Of a stretch of 64,000 bases of DNA, positions 49,066 through 59,325 are shown one piece after another; the first letter of the stretch is position 1; each line of letters begins with the position of its first letter. The notes beneath the pieces were generated by a model. It was not told the DNA's origin. It worked only from the letters and a program-made list of their open reading frames with translations, and did no database searches. The translations under genes and the position numbers were made by a program. This DNA comes from DATMNI01 sp963817515 (lineage in GTDB: Bacteria > Acidobacteriota > Terriglobia > Bryobacterales > Bryobacteraceae), in assembly GCA_963817515.1 (NCBI GenBank), contig CAWFPJ010000023.1:1-64000 (forward strand). The letters are read 5' to 3'.

Positions 49066-49251
49066 TTAGTTTGGAGCATTCGACAGTCCACGTTGACGAC
49101 TTGTCGCCAACTCGCGGATCTGCCCGGCCGCATAGATAACGCTAGAAATCGCCGTGTTTGCCCCGATTCCGAGTGCAAAGGTGAGCGCCGCAGTGGCGGC
49201 CAGTCCCGGGCTCTTCGAGAGCGTGCGTACGGCCAGACGAAGGTCGTTCAT
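49066..49251 (-). pseudogene. N-terminal stub of an ADOP/MacB-type ABC permease
   Basis: From ATG 49251 the sequence reads MNDLRLAVRTLSKSPGLAAT then AALTFALGIGANTAISSVIY, which is the conserved N-terminus of the acidobacterial duplicated-orphan-permease (ADOP) family. After about 43 residues homology stops and the frame closes at 49066. A full protein is about 800 residues, so this is a remnant from a deletion or an insertion. Confidence 0.7.
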
Positions 49252-50035
49252 ATGAATCCTATATCTCTGAACATTTGCAAGCGACGGCCCGCCGGGACCT
49301 CCGCAACCAATTGATAGCATAAGACCAACCCTCGATAGATGGGGCGGGCGACGTTCGCTTCTGGGAAACGGCGTCCCAGTTGGTGGAATTGCATGACCGT
49401 ATTTCGGCCCATGCCGGGGCCGCAGACAGAATGACCTCGCGTGCTATCCGTGGTCTCGAAGGCCAATTCGGTTCTCAAGAAATTCCCGAATGGTCAAAAA
49501 ACTCAATCGCATTGAGCCAACAGGCTGCTCCGACCCACGCGACTCGGCCTTAACCTGACGTTAAGAGCCCAATCTCCGTCAGGTTGACGTGTTGTTACGG
49601 GAGATCTCCGACTGGTCAATTCTTGGGTTTGTCCGTCCGCGAAGCGCTGGATTTTCAGATGCTTCGGAAAAATTGACCATACGACAGCTCGAGGCGACTT
49701 CCATTGCTGGTCAGGAACAGTGCCGCGCCTGGTTTGGTGGAATACTCCTTGGCAGGCCGGGCCACGCAGGTCTCCAGCGCGGTGCTGAGATCCGGACTAA
49801 TGGGCTCCGGGCGCGTCTTCTAGGATTGCTTTTTGCGGATCGTGACCAATGCCGGCGGGCAATCGACATTGGCCAGGTCCTCGGGTGCCGGATCGGTCGA
49901 GTTTGCGGCAATGATACTCGGCGCGCCGCTGGCGCTGGCATAGCGGTTGGCCAGGTCCGCCGCGTTTGGCCAGCGTTTCGTCTCCGACGAGCATCCAATC
50001 ATGATTTCACCGCCAATTTCAATTTCATTCTTTCC
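49252..50035. other. Degenerate stretch, no confident gene
   Basis: No frame here is convincing. On the minus strand a segment around 49820-49990 reads like coding sequence (KRWPNAADLANRYASASGAP then NSTDPAPEDLANVDCPPALV) but is broken on both sides and not recognised. Base composition is less GC-rich than the flanks. The stretch looks like decayed accessory DNA. Confidence 0.4.
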
Positions 50036-50290
50036 AGCCGGACGCACGAGTCTCGTATGACCATTTCGGTATCGAGCGTGACAGCCGGCGGGCATTCCCT
50101 GAGATGCGCTGGAACAACTTCTCGGCCAGCATTTCACCAACACGTTCACTACGGCCTGATCACTGCGGAAAACGTCCACGACATCGCCATCGTTGGCGAA
50201 GGCGTGATCGACGGTAATCGCACCAAGCGCGGCGGTCCCAAGACGGTGGCGATTCCCCAGACGAGCCTTTCTGCGTCGTTGGAGAAATCT
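50036..50290 (+). pseudogene. Remnant of a GH28 polygalacturonase-like gene
   Basis: Two frames together read GIPEMRWNNFSAS and then FHQHVHYGLITAENVHDIAI followed by VGEGVIDGNRTKRGGPKTVA. This matches the start of the right-handed beta-helix of family 28 glycoside hydrolases (alignment RW, then L-I-x-A-E-N-x-x-x-I-x-G-x-G-x-I-D-G). The catalytic DD and HG regions are absent and no full frame exists, so it is a short relic. Confidence 0.55.
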
Positions 50291-50632
50291 GTGGGTCACT
50301 GATAAACTCGAATGGCGGTCGACGCCCGAACGTCGCGTGCGACTTTTTCATAGTCGTGACGGCACTTTCCGCACGCTCTACGTACTCGTCAGAATCGGCG
50401 AGGATCTCTATCGCTTGTCTAACCAGTTCCGGTGTCCAGGCCGGTGCACATCCCGAGAGCTGAATATGCCTTAGGAACCAAGCTCTTTTCGCTTGATCTT
50501 TTGTGCCAGTTCAGTCGCAGCCCTCAATTGCGGAGTGGTGATACAGGAGTAAACTCTTCGCGCGTGAAATTCTAAGGGTAGTGTTGCAAAGTTGTGGGCA
50601 CGGCCTGGAACGCCGTCCTGGTATCTGCGATT
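50291..50632. other. Stretch without recognisable genes
   Basis: Nothing assignable was found between the GH28 relic and the 3' end of the phosphodiesterase gene. It has stops in all frames and no clear repeat. Confidence 0.4.
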
Positions 50633-52018
50633 TTATTCCTGCAAAATCCCGGTTAACGCCTTTCCATCCACGCTTTCCATGCGGATGCCGAGTAGATCGG
50701 CGATGGTGGGCGCCACGTCCACACTGTCGATGACGGGCAACCGTGTGCCGTGCCGGATCCGGTAGCCGGAGGCGATGAAGATGGAATTCATGTTGGGATC
50801 GTTGTTAAGATACGCGTGATGGCCGCGCAGGTCCTTCTCAGTCGTATCCGCGACCGGCGGCCCGTCGGTGTCGGGCGGCCAGAATGCATAACCGTTTTTC
50901 GCGGTCACAACGAAGTCGGCCATCTGGTTGTTCTCTTCCGGGGTGGGCATCCCCAGAGCATGGAACTCGGAGGGCAGAATGACGCGATCCACGCCTTCAG
51001 TGCCGAGGAAGACCTGGCGCAGGCGGGAGAGGAGCGCGGGACGCTCCGCTTTGGGATTGGTGATGTAGACCATGGCGGTTCCACCCTCGGGAACGGCATA
51101 GGCGTCGCAGCGCACCTTGCCATCCAGGACTTTGAGAAAGCCGTGCTCTTTGAGGACCACGTTGGGACGGATGTTTCGCTGCACCGCGCGGAAACCGTGA
51201 TCGGAAACCACCAGCACCGTGACGGGCCGGTCCTTCGGGGCGGCATCCAGAACTTTGCGAACACACTCGTCGAGATAGGCGAAGGCGCTGTAGCTTGCCC
51301 AACCGTCCGGCCCGTAACGGTGATTGTTGGCGTCCACGTTGAGCAGATGGACCAGCATCAGGTTGGGCTTGTCGTGACTCAGAACATAGCTCGCGGCCCG
51401 GGTCCAGATCTGGTCCCGCCACACGGGACTGCTGCGCATGAAGCCGTCCAGGTCGGCCGGTTGCAATAGCCCGTTTTGGATCATCTGTCGTTCCACCTTC
51501 CCGTCCGGCTGGGGGAATTCGTTGAAGGCCCAGGTTATGCTGCCGGAATCCATGGCAAGAGGCCAGACTACTTGCGCCGTTGTGAGGCCGGCGTGGTGGG
51601 CCACGTCATAGATGGTGGGAACGCGGATCATTGCGGCGCCGCTTAGTTTGGCATCCTCTCGGACGCGCTGGCTGTCACCCTCCCGTACCAGCAGGCCGTT
51701 GTGCAGGACTCCATGGCGGAGCGGCCACACCCCGGTCGCCATGGTGGTGTGGCTGGGCCAGGTGAAGGTGGGATTGCAGACCCGCATTCCTGCCGCGATG
51801 CTTCCTTCAGCGGCCAACCGCCGCAGCGTCGGGATGGGCAGCCGCGGATCTTCCAGTTTCCACGCCGGAAAACCGTCGAGGCTGATCACGAGCACGACGC
51901 GGTTCCTGGCGGGAACCGGCTGTGCTCCCACGCCCGGGCTGACTACCCCGAGATGGATGAGCAACAGCCCGGTCAGCACAGTCCGTCGATTGATCTTCAC
52001 GAAGTTCCCTCTTTTCAC
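50633..52018 (-). CDS. Exported type I phosphodiesterase/nucleotide pyrophosphatase (alkaline phosphatase fold)
   Basis: A secreted metal-dependent phosphodiesterase of 461 residues. ATG 52018 (MKRGNFVKINRRTVLTGLLL) gives a twin-arginine-like signal (NRRTVLTG) ending near GVGAQ. The two-metal site is intact: Asp in VLVISLDGFPAWKLED, the nucleophile Thr in CNPTFTWPSHTTMATGVWPL, Asp and His in LLNVDANNHRYGPDGW, DH in VVSDHGFRAVQRN, and His in LRGHHAYLNNDPNMNSIFIA. It starts 28 bases after the stop of Oar receptor 4, so they form an operon. A role in releasing phosphate or nucleotide from an imported or surface substrate is likely. Confidence 0.88.
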   Translation of the reverse strand: MKRGNFVKINRRTVLTGLLLIHLGVVSPGVGAQPVPARNRVVLVISLDGFPAWKLEDPRLPIPTLRRLAAEGSIAAGMRVCNPTFTWPSHTTMATGVWPLRHGVLHNGLLVREGDSQRVREDAKLSGAAMIRVPTIYDVAHHAGLTTAQVVWPLAMDSGSITWAFNEFPQPDGKVERQMIQNGLLQPADLDGFMRSSPVWRDQIWTRAASYVLSHDKPNLMLVHLLNVDANNHRYGPDGWASYSAFAYLDECVRKVLDAAPKDRPVTVLVVSDHGFRAVQRNIRPNVVLKEHGFLKVLDGKVRCDAYAVPEGGTAMVYITNPKAERPALLSRLRQVFLGTEGVDRVILPSEFHALGMPTPEENNQMADFVVTAKNGYAFWPPDTDGPPVADTTEKDLRGHHAYLNNDPNMNSIFIASGYRIRHGTRLPVIDSVDVAPTIADLLGIRMESVDGKALTGILQE

Positions 52019-52045
52019 CCGCGTTCCCCCGCGCAGCCGTGACGA

Positions 52046-55000
52046 TTAGAAGCGGATCCGCGCGCCCAACTGAATATATCGCGGTGTGCTGGCGGCGGTG
52101 ACGCGTCCGAAGGTCGTATTGCTGAAGTTGGTATCGCCCACGACGAAACGGTGCCGGTTGAACGCATTCAGAAACTGGCCGTAGAACTCGAACGTGGCAC
52201 GTTCGTGCAGCGTGATGATCTTGGTCATTTGCAGATCTTCGTTCAGCAACGGGTAGCTGCGGAGATCCTGAATGTAGGGCGCGGAATTGCCGAAAGTAAA
52301 CGGTGCCGGGACGGAAAACGCGGCCGGATTGATCATCAAATCCGTGGCGGGATTGAAGTCGCCGTTCCTGATGCCGGTGGCCGCCTGTTGGCCCGGGACA
52401 CGATTCGGCCGCAGGACGCGATTGAAGATCGGCAGGGTGTTGTTCATGAGGACGCCCATGGGAATTCCGCTCTGATAGCGTTGAATCGCCGATACCGTCC
52501 AGCCACCGAACACTTTGTCTGCGACGCCGCTGCTGCTCGCCCAATGGCGTCCCCGGCCGAAGGGAAGATCATAGGCATACGTCAGCAGGAGAGCATGCGT
52601 CACGTCGATGGCGGAGATGGAACGTTCGATCTGGCGGTTGTAATTGTCCTGCCCCATATTGGTGTTGAAGTTGCCTCCGCCCGGGAGGGACGAGGCTGGC
52701 GCGTCGCCGAGATTCTTCGAGAAAGTGTAACTGAAGTTGAGAGAGAGCCCGAAAAACATTCTCTTGCGGACTTCGGCGGTCATCGAGTTGTAGCTGGAAC
52801 TGCCTGCCTTGGCCACTGCGGCGGTGAGGGTGGTGTACTGCGGAAAGGGCCGCAAGGCCTGCGCTACTGATCCCGTGAAGCCGGGGTACGGTATCGGGAT
52901 GCCGGCCGCCACCGCAGCCGGAGAGGTGACGCCCTGCAGCAGCAGAGATCCAAGCGAAAGGTACTGTGGCGGAAGTTGATTGATGTTCACCAACTGCTGG
53001 GCGGTCTGGCGGGTGTTGTGATTGCCCAAGTAGCGGGCTTCCGCAATCAGGTTCGACGTCAGTTCCCTCTGGACCCCGAAACTGTAGTTTTGAGTACGCG
53101 GCATCTCGGCGGCGGTGTATTCCAGGTAGTTGCCTCCCTGGCCGTTCAGTAGTGTGAGACTCAAGGTGGGCGTGTTGACGTATGGCGGCATGCCGTTCTG
53201 GAGGTAGAGCGCCGGGGTAACCCCGTTGTCCTGCGAGATGAAGGAGGCGCTGGGGAAGAAGCCGGCTGTGCTGGGCGAGAGATACGTACTGGAATAGTAG
53301 ATGCCGTATCCGCCGCGGATCACTGTGCGCTTATCGAGGCCCCAGGCGAACCCGATGCGCGGGCCGATGGCGGAAAAGTCGGTCCGGGCGAGCGCCCGGC
53401 GTCCCAGCCTGCCGGTCCCGTCACCGGCGAAACCAGGGCTCCGGGAAGGTTGCCGGCACCGGAGTTGGGGTGGCAAGGTCGATGATACTGTACCGGTTCG
53501 CCGCTTCGTAAGGCGCCTGCTCGATCTCATAGCGCAGCCCGATGTTGACGGTGAGCCGCGTGCTCACCTTGATGTCGTCCTGAACAAAGAAGCCCCAGTA
53601 CGGACGGCGGATTCCGACGGTAGAGGGATAGCTCACGCTGGAGTTGTGCGCGGCGCCCAGCAGGAAACTGGCAAAAGCGTCGCCGGTCGCGCCGGGATTG
53701 GAGGGCAACGCAGTTTCCAGGTTGCTGAAGCCGAATGTGCCAGAGGTATTGGTGAAGCCACGGGTGTTGGGGGACTGTCGCCGCATCTCGAATCCGAACT
53801 TCAGGACGTGCCTGTTGCGGGTCCAGGTAACGGCATCACGCAACAGGTAGGACTGGTCAACGTCCTGCACCGAGTAATTCATGCCTGCCAAACTGATGTA
53901 CCCGTTGGTGAAGGTGAACATCGGGAAACCGGCGCCAGGGACTCCCTTCACGCCCAGCTTGGTGGTCCAGCCTTCGAACTGCGTAGGCTCCGTCACCGGC
54001 TGGAAGAAGCGGTTGTAGCCGAACGAGAAGTCGTTTAGGAGCGTGGGGCGAATGAAATAATCATCGGCCAGACGCACTTTGTGGCTCTGTTCGTGTTCGG
54101 AGTTGTCGCCGTTCACAGCGTAAGGCGAGGGTAAGGGGGTGTTGGCATCGACTTCCAGATTGCCGGTGTAGATGTAGGAGGCCCAGAGCTTCTGCTTGGC
54201 AGAGATATTGTGGTCGATTTTGGTGGTATACGAAGCCGGGTCGAGCAGCCGTTGGCCTGTGGGTCCCTGGAAATTGAGGGTCGCCCCCGGCAGATTTGGC
54301 GGCGGGATATTCTTGTTGACGTTGACGGCCACCGGGTCGAAACGGCTCACTGGAATTTTGTTGCCCGGGAACAGATCGCGCGAAATGGCCCCTGCGGACG
54401 TGACCGCCGTGGAGAGCGGATCGTAAATGGCCGCATGACCGCTGCCGCTGAAATCCCCAGCGAGTTCTTCCGCAGTGGGCACCCGGACCTGTTGCAGATT
54501 CGTCAGTCCGCGCTTGCGAGCGGCGCCATAGTTGAAGAAGAAGAAGGTACGGCCCTTACCGTTGTAAACCTTCGGCACGAAGACAGGGCCGCCAACCGAG
54601 AAGCCGTACTCGTTGTTGCGTTCGACGGCTCTGACCGGCGCGAACCAGTTACGGGCGTCCAGTTTGTCGTTGCGAAAGTACTCGTAAGCGCTTCCGTGCA
54701 GGTCGTTGGTGCCTGACTTGATCACGAAATTGACTACCGCGGCGCCGGTGTGTCCATACTCGGCCGAGATTTGACTGCTTTGCACCTTGAATTCCTGAAC
54801 CGCCTCGACCGTGGGAGCGCCCAGGGTGATGTCCCCGACGAAGCGCGCCTGGCCGGCGGACATGCCGTCAATCGCCAGTTCCGTATTCAGGGTGGGACTG
54901 CCGTTGATGGAGACCTGGTTGGTGGCGGCGGTATTGTCCTGACCGGTGGGGGTTGTCAGCCCCTGCACTCCCGGTTGCAGGTAATAGAACTGCGATGGGT

Positions 55001-55463
55001 TGCGAATACGGCCGTTCTGCAGCAGCGCGAGGCGGTCAAACTCGCGGGGGGTTATGGAGCCACCCGCCACGGCGGAATCCACCTGCAACAAGGTCGCGTC
55101 GGCGTGAACCTCCACCGATTGCGCGATTTCGCCAACCTGTAAGGAGAAATCCAGACGAAACCAGTCGTCAGCCAGGAGCGTGATTCCGCTCTGCACGACC
55201 GGTTTGAATCCCAATTTGGTTACGGTCACTTGATAAGGTCCGGGACGCAGCCGCGGAAGCGTAAAATAGCCTTCCGCATTGCTCTCGGCGTTGCTTTTGA
55301 CTCCGGTTTCGACGTTTTGCACCGTGATAACAGCAGTGGGCACGACGCTGCCCGCCGGGTCTGTGACCTTGCCGCTAACCCGAGCAGTCTGGGCCGGCGC
55401 GACCCCACCGAAACACGCCATCAACATTGCCGTGACCATCGCCAGGCGAAGGCGATTCAACAT
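52046..55463 (-). CDS. Oar-like TonB-dependent receptor 4 (one frameshift)
   Basis: An outer-membrane receptor of about 1,138 residues. ATG 55463 (MLNRLRLAMVTAMLMACFGG) gives a signal peptide and follows GGGAGGGAG. A CarboxypepD_reg domain (ARVSGKVTDPAGSVVPTAVI; GYFTLPRLRPGPYQVTVTKL) precedes a plug (ITPREFDRLALLQNGRIRNP; VEAVQEFKVQSSQISAEYGH; SGTNDLHGSAYEYFRNDKLD) and a barrel ending ASTPRYIQLGARIRF. One frame change near 53450 joins the halves. It is co-transcribed with the phosphodiesterase gene. Confidence 0.9.
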
Positions 55464-55478
55464 AGTCCAACTCCCTCC

Positions 55479-55550
55479 CGCACTTCAGTGCGCTACTGCC
55501 TTTTGGTGTGACCGACCTCTGATTATATGAAGCCCGCTTTGCGGTTTAAA
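55479..55550 (-). promoter_or_regulatory. Promoter and hairpin in the leader of Oar receptor 4
   Basis: On the minus strand TTTAAA (55550-55545), 17 bases and a perfect TATAAT (55527-55522) form a promoter. In the leader, CGCAC (55479-55483) and GTGCG (55488-55492) can pair with a four-base loop directly before the GGGAGGGAG ribosome site. This could affect translation. Confidence 0.5.
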
Positions 55551-55593
55551 TGAATGCAGTGTATCAAGATGGTTTTATTCGGGTTTCGTCGAT

Positions 55594-56052
55594 TTGCGGC
55601 GCCTGTTCTTTTCCTTTGCCCTCGTCAGCAACTCTGGAGACCGGCGAGCCGTTGTGGTTCGGCAAGGAACGCTCGATCGAAAGAGTAGGCAGGTCACCAC
55701 GCTCAAGTATTCGTACGCGACCGCGCAGAGCTCAGTCTGCGCAGTGACAAACGTTCAGGTTCCATTCGGGCGCTTCGAGGGGCGTGCGGGCGCATATCAC
55801 GCGCGCGTGTTCGGGCTCACGCCGGGCTCGGGTTACTCAGGGCATCAGCTGATTCTGTCGCGGCCCTATATGGGCCGCATGGTGATTCAGATCGTGGGGA
55901 TCGTGTGGTGCGGCGTCGGCGCGCTGGGCAACGTGATTTGGGACTTGCCGTTCAACAGTTTGTTCGCAACGGGAAGACCCGCTTGCAGCGTGGCTGGTGA
56001 GGCGCCCTGGGATTTCGGTTGGGTGATTCGGGAGCTGAACTTGTTCAATTGA
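55594..56052 (+). CDS. Hypothetical protein, uncertain
   Basis: A possible 152-residue protein from a TTG start (LRRLFFSFALVSNSGDRRAV). It contains one hydrophobic stretch (RMVIQIVGIVWCGVGALGNV then IWDLPFNSLF). I recognise no family. An upstream ATG at 55569 in another frame (MVLFGFRRFAAPVLFLCPRQ) might be the real start if a base is misread. It may not be a real gene. Confidence 0.3.
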   Translation: MRRLFFSFALVSNSGDRRAVVVRQGTLDRKSRQVTTLKYSYATAQSSVCAVTNVQVPFGRFEGRAGAYHARVFGLTPGSGYSGHQLILSRPYMGRMVIQIVGIVWCGVGALGNVIWDLPFNSLFATGRPACSVAGEAPWDFGWVIRELNLFN

Positions 56053-56095
56053 GCAGGCATATTCTTAATGTGTGCAACTGGTGAGCGCGGGGATG

Positions 56096-56446
56096 CTAAT
56101 TCGATTTAGGCTCGGGTGTTGGCGGTTTTTCAATGCGCATGTAGTCCACGTCCGACGTGGCGATCATGCCGGTGTCCATCATCTCCTCAACCTCGGGAAT
56201 CAGCCGCGCCAGGTTCTCCTCCGTATCCACGATGGTGAGGACAATGGGCTGATCCTTCTTGATGAGGTGGTGGCGATGGATTTCCGCCGTTTCACCATAC
56301 CCTTCAAGACCGCGAAATACCGTGGCGCCGGCGATCTGCAGTTCCTTGCAGCGATTGACGATCGCTTCGTACAGCGGTTTCCCGTTGTGCTGGTCGCTTT
56401 CGCCAAAATACAGGCGGAGGAGTTTGGCTTTCTTAACCGTTCGCAT
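56096..56446 (-). CDS. DUF190 (PII-like) protein
   Basis: A 116-residue DUF190 protein, a fold like PII signalling proteins. Features: KLLRLYFGESDQHNGKPLYE, GATVFRGLEGYGETAEIHRH and QPIVLTIVDTEENLARLIPE, then MIATSDVDYMRIE. Its ATG at 56446 lies inside the end of the preceding two-domain gene (14-base overlap). DUF190 genes often sit beside fluoride channel genes; none is present here. Confidence 0.85.
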   Translation of the reverse strand: MRTVKKAKLLRLYFGESDQHNGKPLYEAIVNRCKELQIAGATVFRGLEGYGETAEIHRHHLIKKDQPIVLTIVDTEENLARLIPEVEEMMDTGMIATSDVDYMRIEKPPTPEPKSN

Positions 56447-57158
56447 GCGAAGACTCCGGTGCCGGGCGGCTGTGAACGAGGCGGATCACATCCACATCGG
56501 AAAGGACGATGATTCCGTCCTGCATCATCAATTCGATCTCGTTTATGGCCTTGGCCAGCTTCTCCTCCGAATCCACGACCGAAATCATGATCGGCAGATC
56601 GCGGGAGAACGGAAGGTGCCGACTCTTGTGGGTGTGGCCCTTTACTCCGTATCCGAGAATACCCCGGTACACCGTTGCACCGGCTATGTCCATCAGGCGC
56701 AAACGCTTGACGACGGCTTCATAAAGGGATTCATCCTGCCACTTGTCTGACTCGCCCATGTAGATACGCATCATTCGAGCTGCGCCTCTCATCTCCGTAT
56801 GGGGCCCCTTAAGCGGCGCCTGGTGTTCCTTGTTGGCGACCTTGACAACATTCGTATCCTGGATTTCGATGACTCCATCGTTCACCATGTCATAGAGGGT
56901 GGGCATGAGCTCATCGACTTTCTCGGCGGATTCGATGAATTCGATGCGGATCGGCAGGTGCTCGGTGAGGATCTCGATTTTGGTGGTGTGCATCACCTGG
57001 TGGGCGCCGAAACCGGCCATCGCGCGCGTGGCGGTGGCGCCGGATACTCCTTTGTGAAGTAGGAACGTCAGGATGGAATCACACAGGGAAACGAAGTGGT
57101 GCTGCGTGTCCTCATTGACGTAAATCGAGACCTTCTTTGCCGTGCCCTTCTGGAGCAT
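56433..57158 (-). CDS. Two-domain DUF190 (PII-like) protein
   Basis: A 241-residue protein made of two DUF190 units. The first (MLQKGTAKKVSIYVNEDTQH; GVSGATATRAMAGFGAHQVM; LPIRIEFIESAEKVDELMPT) and the second (ARMMRIYMGESDKWQDESLY; IAGATVYRGILGYGVKGHTH; LPIMISVVDSEEKLAKAINE) both keep the G-A-T-x-x-R-G-x-x-G-x-G core. With the overlapping gene downstream there are three DUF190 units in a row, enough to mimic a PII-like trimer. Role unknown. Confidence 0.85.
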   Translation of the reverse strand: MLQKGTAKKVSIYVNEDTQHHFVSLCDSILTFLLHKGVSGATATRAMAGFGAHQVMHTTKIEILTEHLPIRIEFIESAEKVDELMPTLYDMVNDGVIEIQDTNVVKVANKEHQAPLKGPHTEMRGAARMMRIYMGESDKWQDESLYEAVVKRLRLMDIAGATVYRGILGYGVKGHTHKSRHLPFSRDLPIMISVVDSEEKLAKAINEIELMMQDGIIVLSDVDVIRLVHSRPAPESSHANG

Positions 57159-57386
57159 ACCAACTCCTCCGCAATGCTGCTACGTACCCAAGCATAACTC
57201 TCGAAACAACGTTGAGCATCCCAGTCCAGAGTTCGACGGGACAGCCCGCGGAAATGGCGTCCTTCCAATCGGTTCTCGCTGATTAGCCTTCCTCGGTTCC
57301 GACGATCACAAATAACAACTGGCGCGATTGTCCAATACGCCTTCTAGAGCTTTGATCTAACATCGTGCAACACAGTCCTATGCACC

Positions 57387-58228
57387 GTGTCGCCGGGGAG
57401 ATTCAACGCATCTAAAAAGATCAACCCGAGAGTTGTGTTCTGTTACGAAATGCGGGCCGATGGCTCGTGCTTTAACAAGGTAATCCCTGCGCTTCAGGTG
57501 GAGGGACACAGAGTAATCGCGCCCAGTATGGCCTCGACACCAACGAAGGCGACGTCGGTAGGAGCGGATTGGCGCGAAGGCGTTCGTATTTGAAATCAGA
57601 CGGTCCGAGCGGATCGTGAAGTTTACAAAGGCCGTGATCGACCGGCAGTCCGGGCCGGTGGTTCTGGTGGGCCACAGCTACGGCGGGGCAGTCATCACTG
57701 AAGCCGGCAATCATCCGAAGGTTGCGGCGCTTGTCTATATTGCCGCATTCGCGCCGGACACTGGGGAGAGCTGCGCCACGATAGAGCAAGCCTTACCGCC
57801 GGCCAGCACGGGGATCAAGCCTACCGACGATGGCTACTTCTACATTGACCCGGCAGTTTTCCATGCCGACTTCGCGGCGGACCTTCCTGAGGCTAAGGCG
57901 GCGTTCATAGCTGAATCGCAGGTTTTGATCTCCGCCGACTCGTTCACCTCCGCCGTTACGACTCCGACCTGGAAGTCGAAACCCAGTTGGTACATGGTGG
58001 CAATTGCAGACCGGTTGATCAATCCGGACCGAGGAGGACGAGTTCATTTCCAAGGCTGCGCAAGCTGAGATCAAGACGGCGCTTGCCAACAAACCGAATG
58101 TGACGATCTACAGTTATCCGGGGCAGCATCACGCCTTCGCTCGGCATAATGGGACGCACTACAATGCCGTGGCGGCAGCGCTCGCCAACGGGCGGACAAG
58201 CGAATTTCTACATAAACGGCTAGGCTGA
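57387..58228 (+). pseudogene. Chimeric alpha/beta-hydrolase pseudogene
   Basis: The first three quarters match an alpha/beta hydrolase: ADGSCFNKVIPALQVEGHRV, then GPVVLVGHSYGGAVITEAGN with the nucleophile Ser, ALVYIAAFAPDTGESCATIE, and TWKSKPSWYMVAIADRLINP. The oxyanion HG motif is lost (FCYEMRADG) and two frame breaks lie near 57530-57615. At about 58030 the sequence switches frame and family: EEDEFISKAAQAEIKTALAN, NVTIYSYPGQHHAFARHNGT, HYNAVAAALANGRTSEFLHK, which is the C-terminus of a dienelactone hydrolase. The gene thus looks like a fusion of two hydrolase genes and is probably inactive. Stop TGA at 58226-58228. Confidence 0.65.
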
Positions 58229-58404
58229 CCGCGGGTCGCTTCAGCCGGTTTTCCGATGACTGCAGCGTGGGGGTAGTTCCGGCTCGGAGCCAAAAGCCGC
58301 GTGCTGCCGTACGACCGCAGACGGGTGTCAACGCCGCCCGGCCTTCTGGGATGACTCCGATCACCATTCCGGGTTAAATGCAACCACCGATTCCGGTGCT
58401 CGGG

Positions 58405-59301
58405 CTATGTCTTAACCGGGGTGAGCAACTCATCGAGCCGGACCCGGTGGAGCATCTCGGTCCGAACGCGGTCGATGACTCCGAAGGCTACCTCGGCTCC
58501 GTCCTGCGTCGGATCGATGTGCACGCGAAACGGGCGCTTGCCAAATGGCGCATCGACAACCTTCGCGATGGCTTCCGCAACCGCGCTAACATCGGCATCG
58601 TCGGGCACGATAGCGGCGAAGGCCTCCTGGATTTTCTTGCCATAGCCTTTATAAGGTCCTGCTTCGTACTCCGCTAGACGCTGTTTGTCGGCGGGCACGC
58701 CGGCATGCGCGAAGTGGTTGGTGCCCTTGGTAAACGCTCCCGGCACAATGATTGAGGTTTCGATGCCCCACAGCGCCAGTTCGCGCGCGTATAGTACGGC
58801 CAACGCGTCCATGCCGGCCTTGGCAGCAAAGTAAGGCGAAAGGTAAGGCGGCGTACCTCCGGCCACGCTGCTGCTCGACACCCAGACCAGCAGACCGCGG
58901 CCTTGCTTTCGCAGTTGCGGCAGCGCAGCGCGGTTGACCCGCTGTGTGCTCAGGACGTTCACATCGTATAGTTCCGCAAACTGCTCGGGCGTGAACGCCT
59001 CTGCCGGACCGAAGACCATATGCCCGGCGTTGTGAACGATCACGTCCAACCGCCCATTCTCTTCGACGATTTTCCGTACCGCGGAATCCACGGATTCCTG
59101 CGATGCGACATCGAGTTCGATGGCGCGCAAGTCCGCCTTATGCGTCGTCGCAAATTCCTGGACGGCTTTCACCTGAACGGCATTGCGGCCCGTTGTTTCG
59201 CGCATACTGGCGTACACAGTGTGTCCCGCATCGGCCAGGGCGCGAGCTGCCAGAGCGCCAAAACCGCTGGATGCGCCTGTCACCACGATCACTTGTTTCA
59301 T
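58405..59301 (-). CDS. Short-chain dehydrogenase/reductase
   Basis: A 298-residue classical SDR. NAD(P) motif VVTGASSGFGALAARALADA, NAG motif VIVHNAGHMVFG, catalytic Ser in LLVWVSSSSVAGG, and Tyr-Lys in PYFAAKAGMDALAVLYARE: here the usual YxxxK reads Y-F-A-A-K, intact. The cofactor loop ends in PGAFTKGTNHFAH. ATG 59301 (MKQVIVVTGASSGFGALAAR). It precedes no partner closer than 24 bases; a second SDR lies directly upstream on the same strand. Confidence 0.88.
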   Translation of the reverse strand: MKQVIVVTGASSGFGALAARALADAGHTVYASMRETTGRNAVQVKAVQEFATTHKADLRAIELDVASQESVDSAVRKIVEENGRLDVIVHNAGHMVFGPAEAFTPEQFAELYDVNVLSTQRVNRAALPQLRKQGRGLLVWVSSSSVAGGTPPYLSPYFAAKAGMDALAVLYARELALWGIETSIIVPGAFTKGTNHFAHAGVPADKQRLAEYEAGPYKGYGKKIQEAFAAIVPDDADVSAVAEAIAKVVDAPFGKRPFRVHIDPTQDGAEVAFGVIDRVRTEMLHRVRLDELLTPVKT

Positions 59302-59325
59302 TGGGATTCTCCTTTGCTCCTCGCC

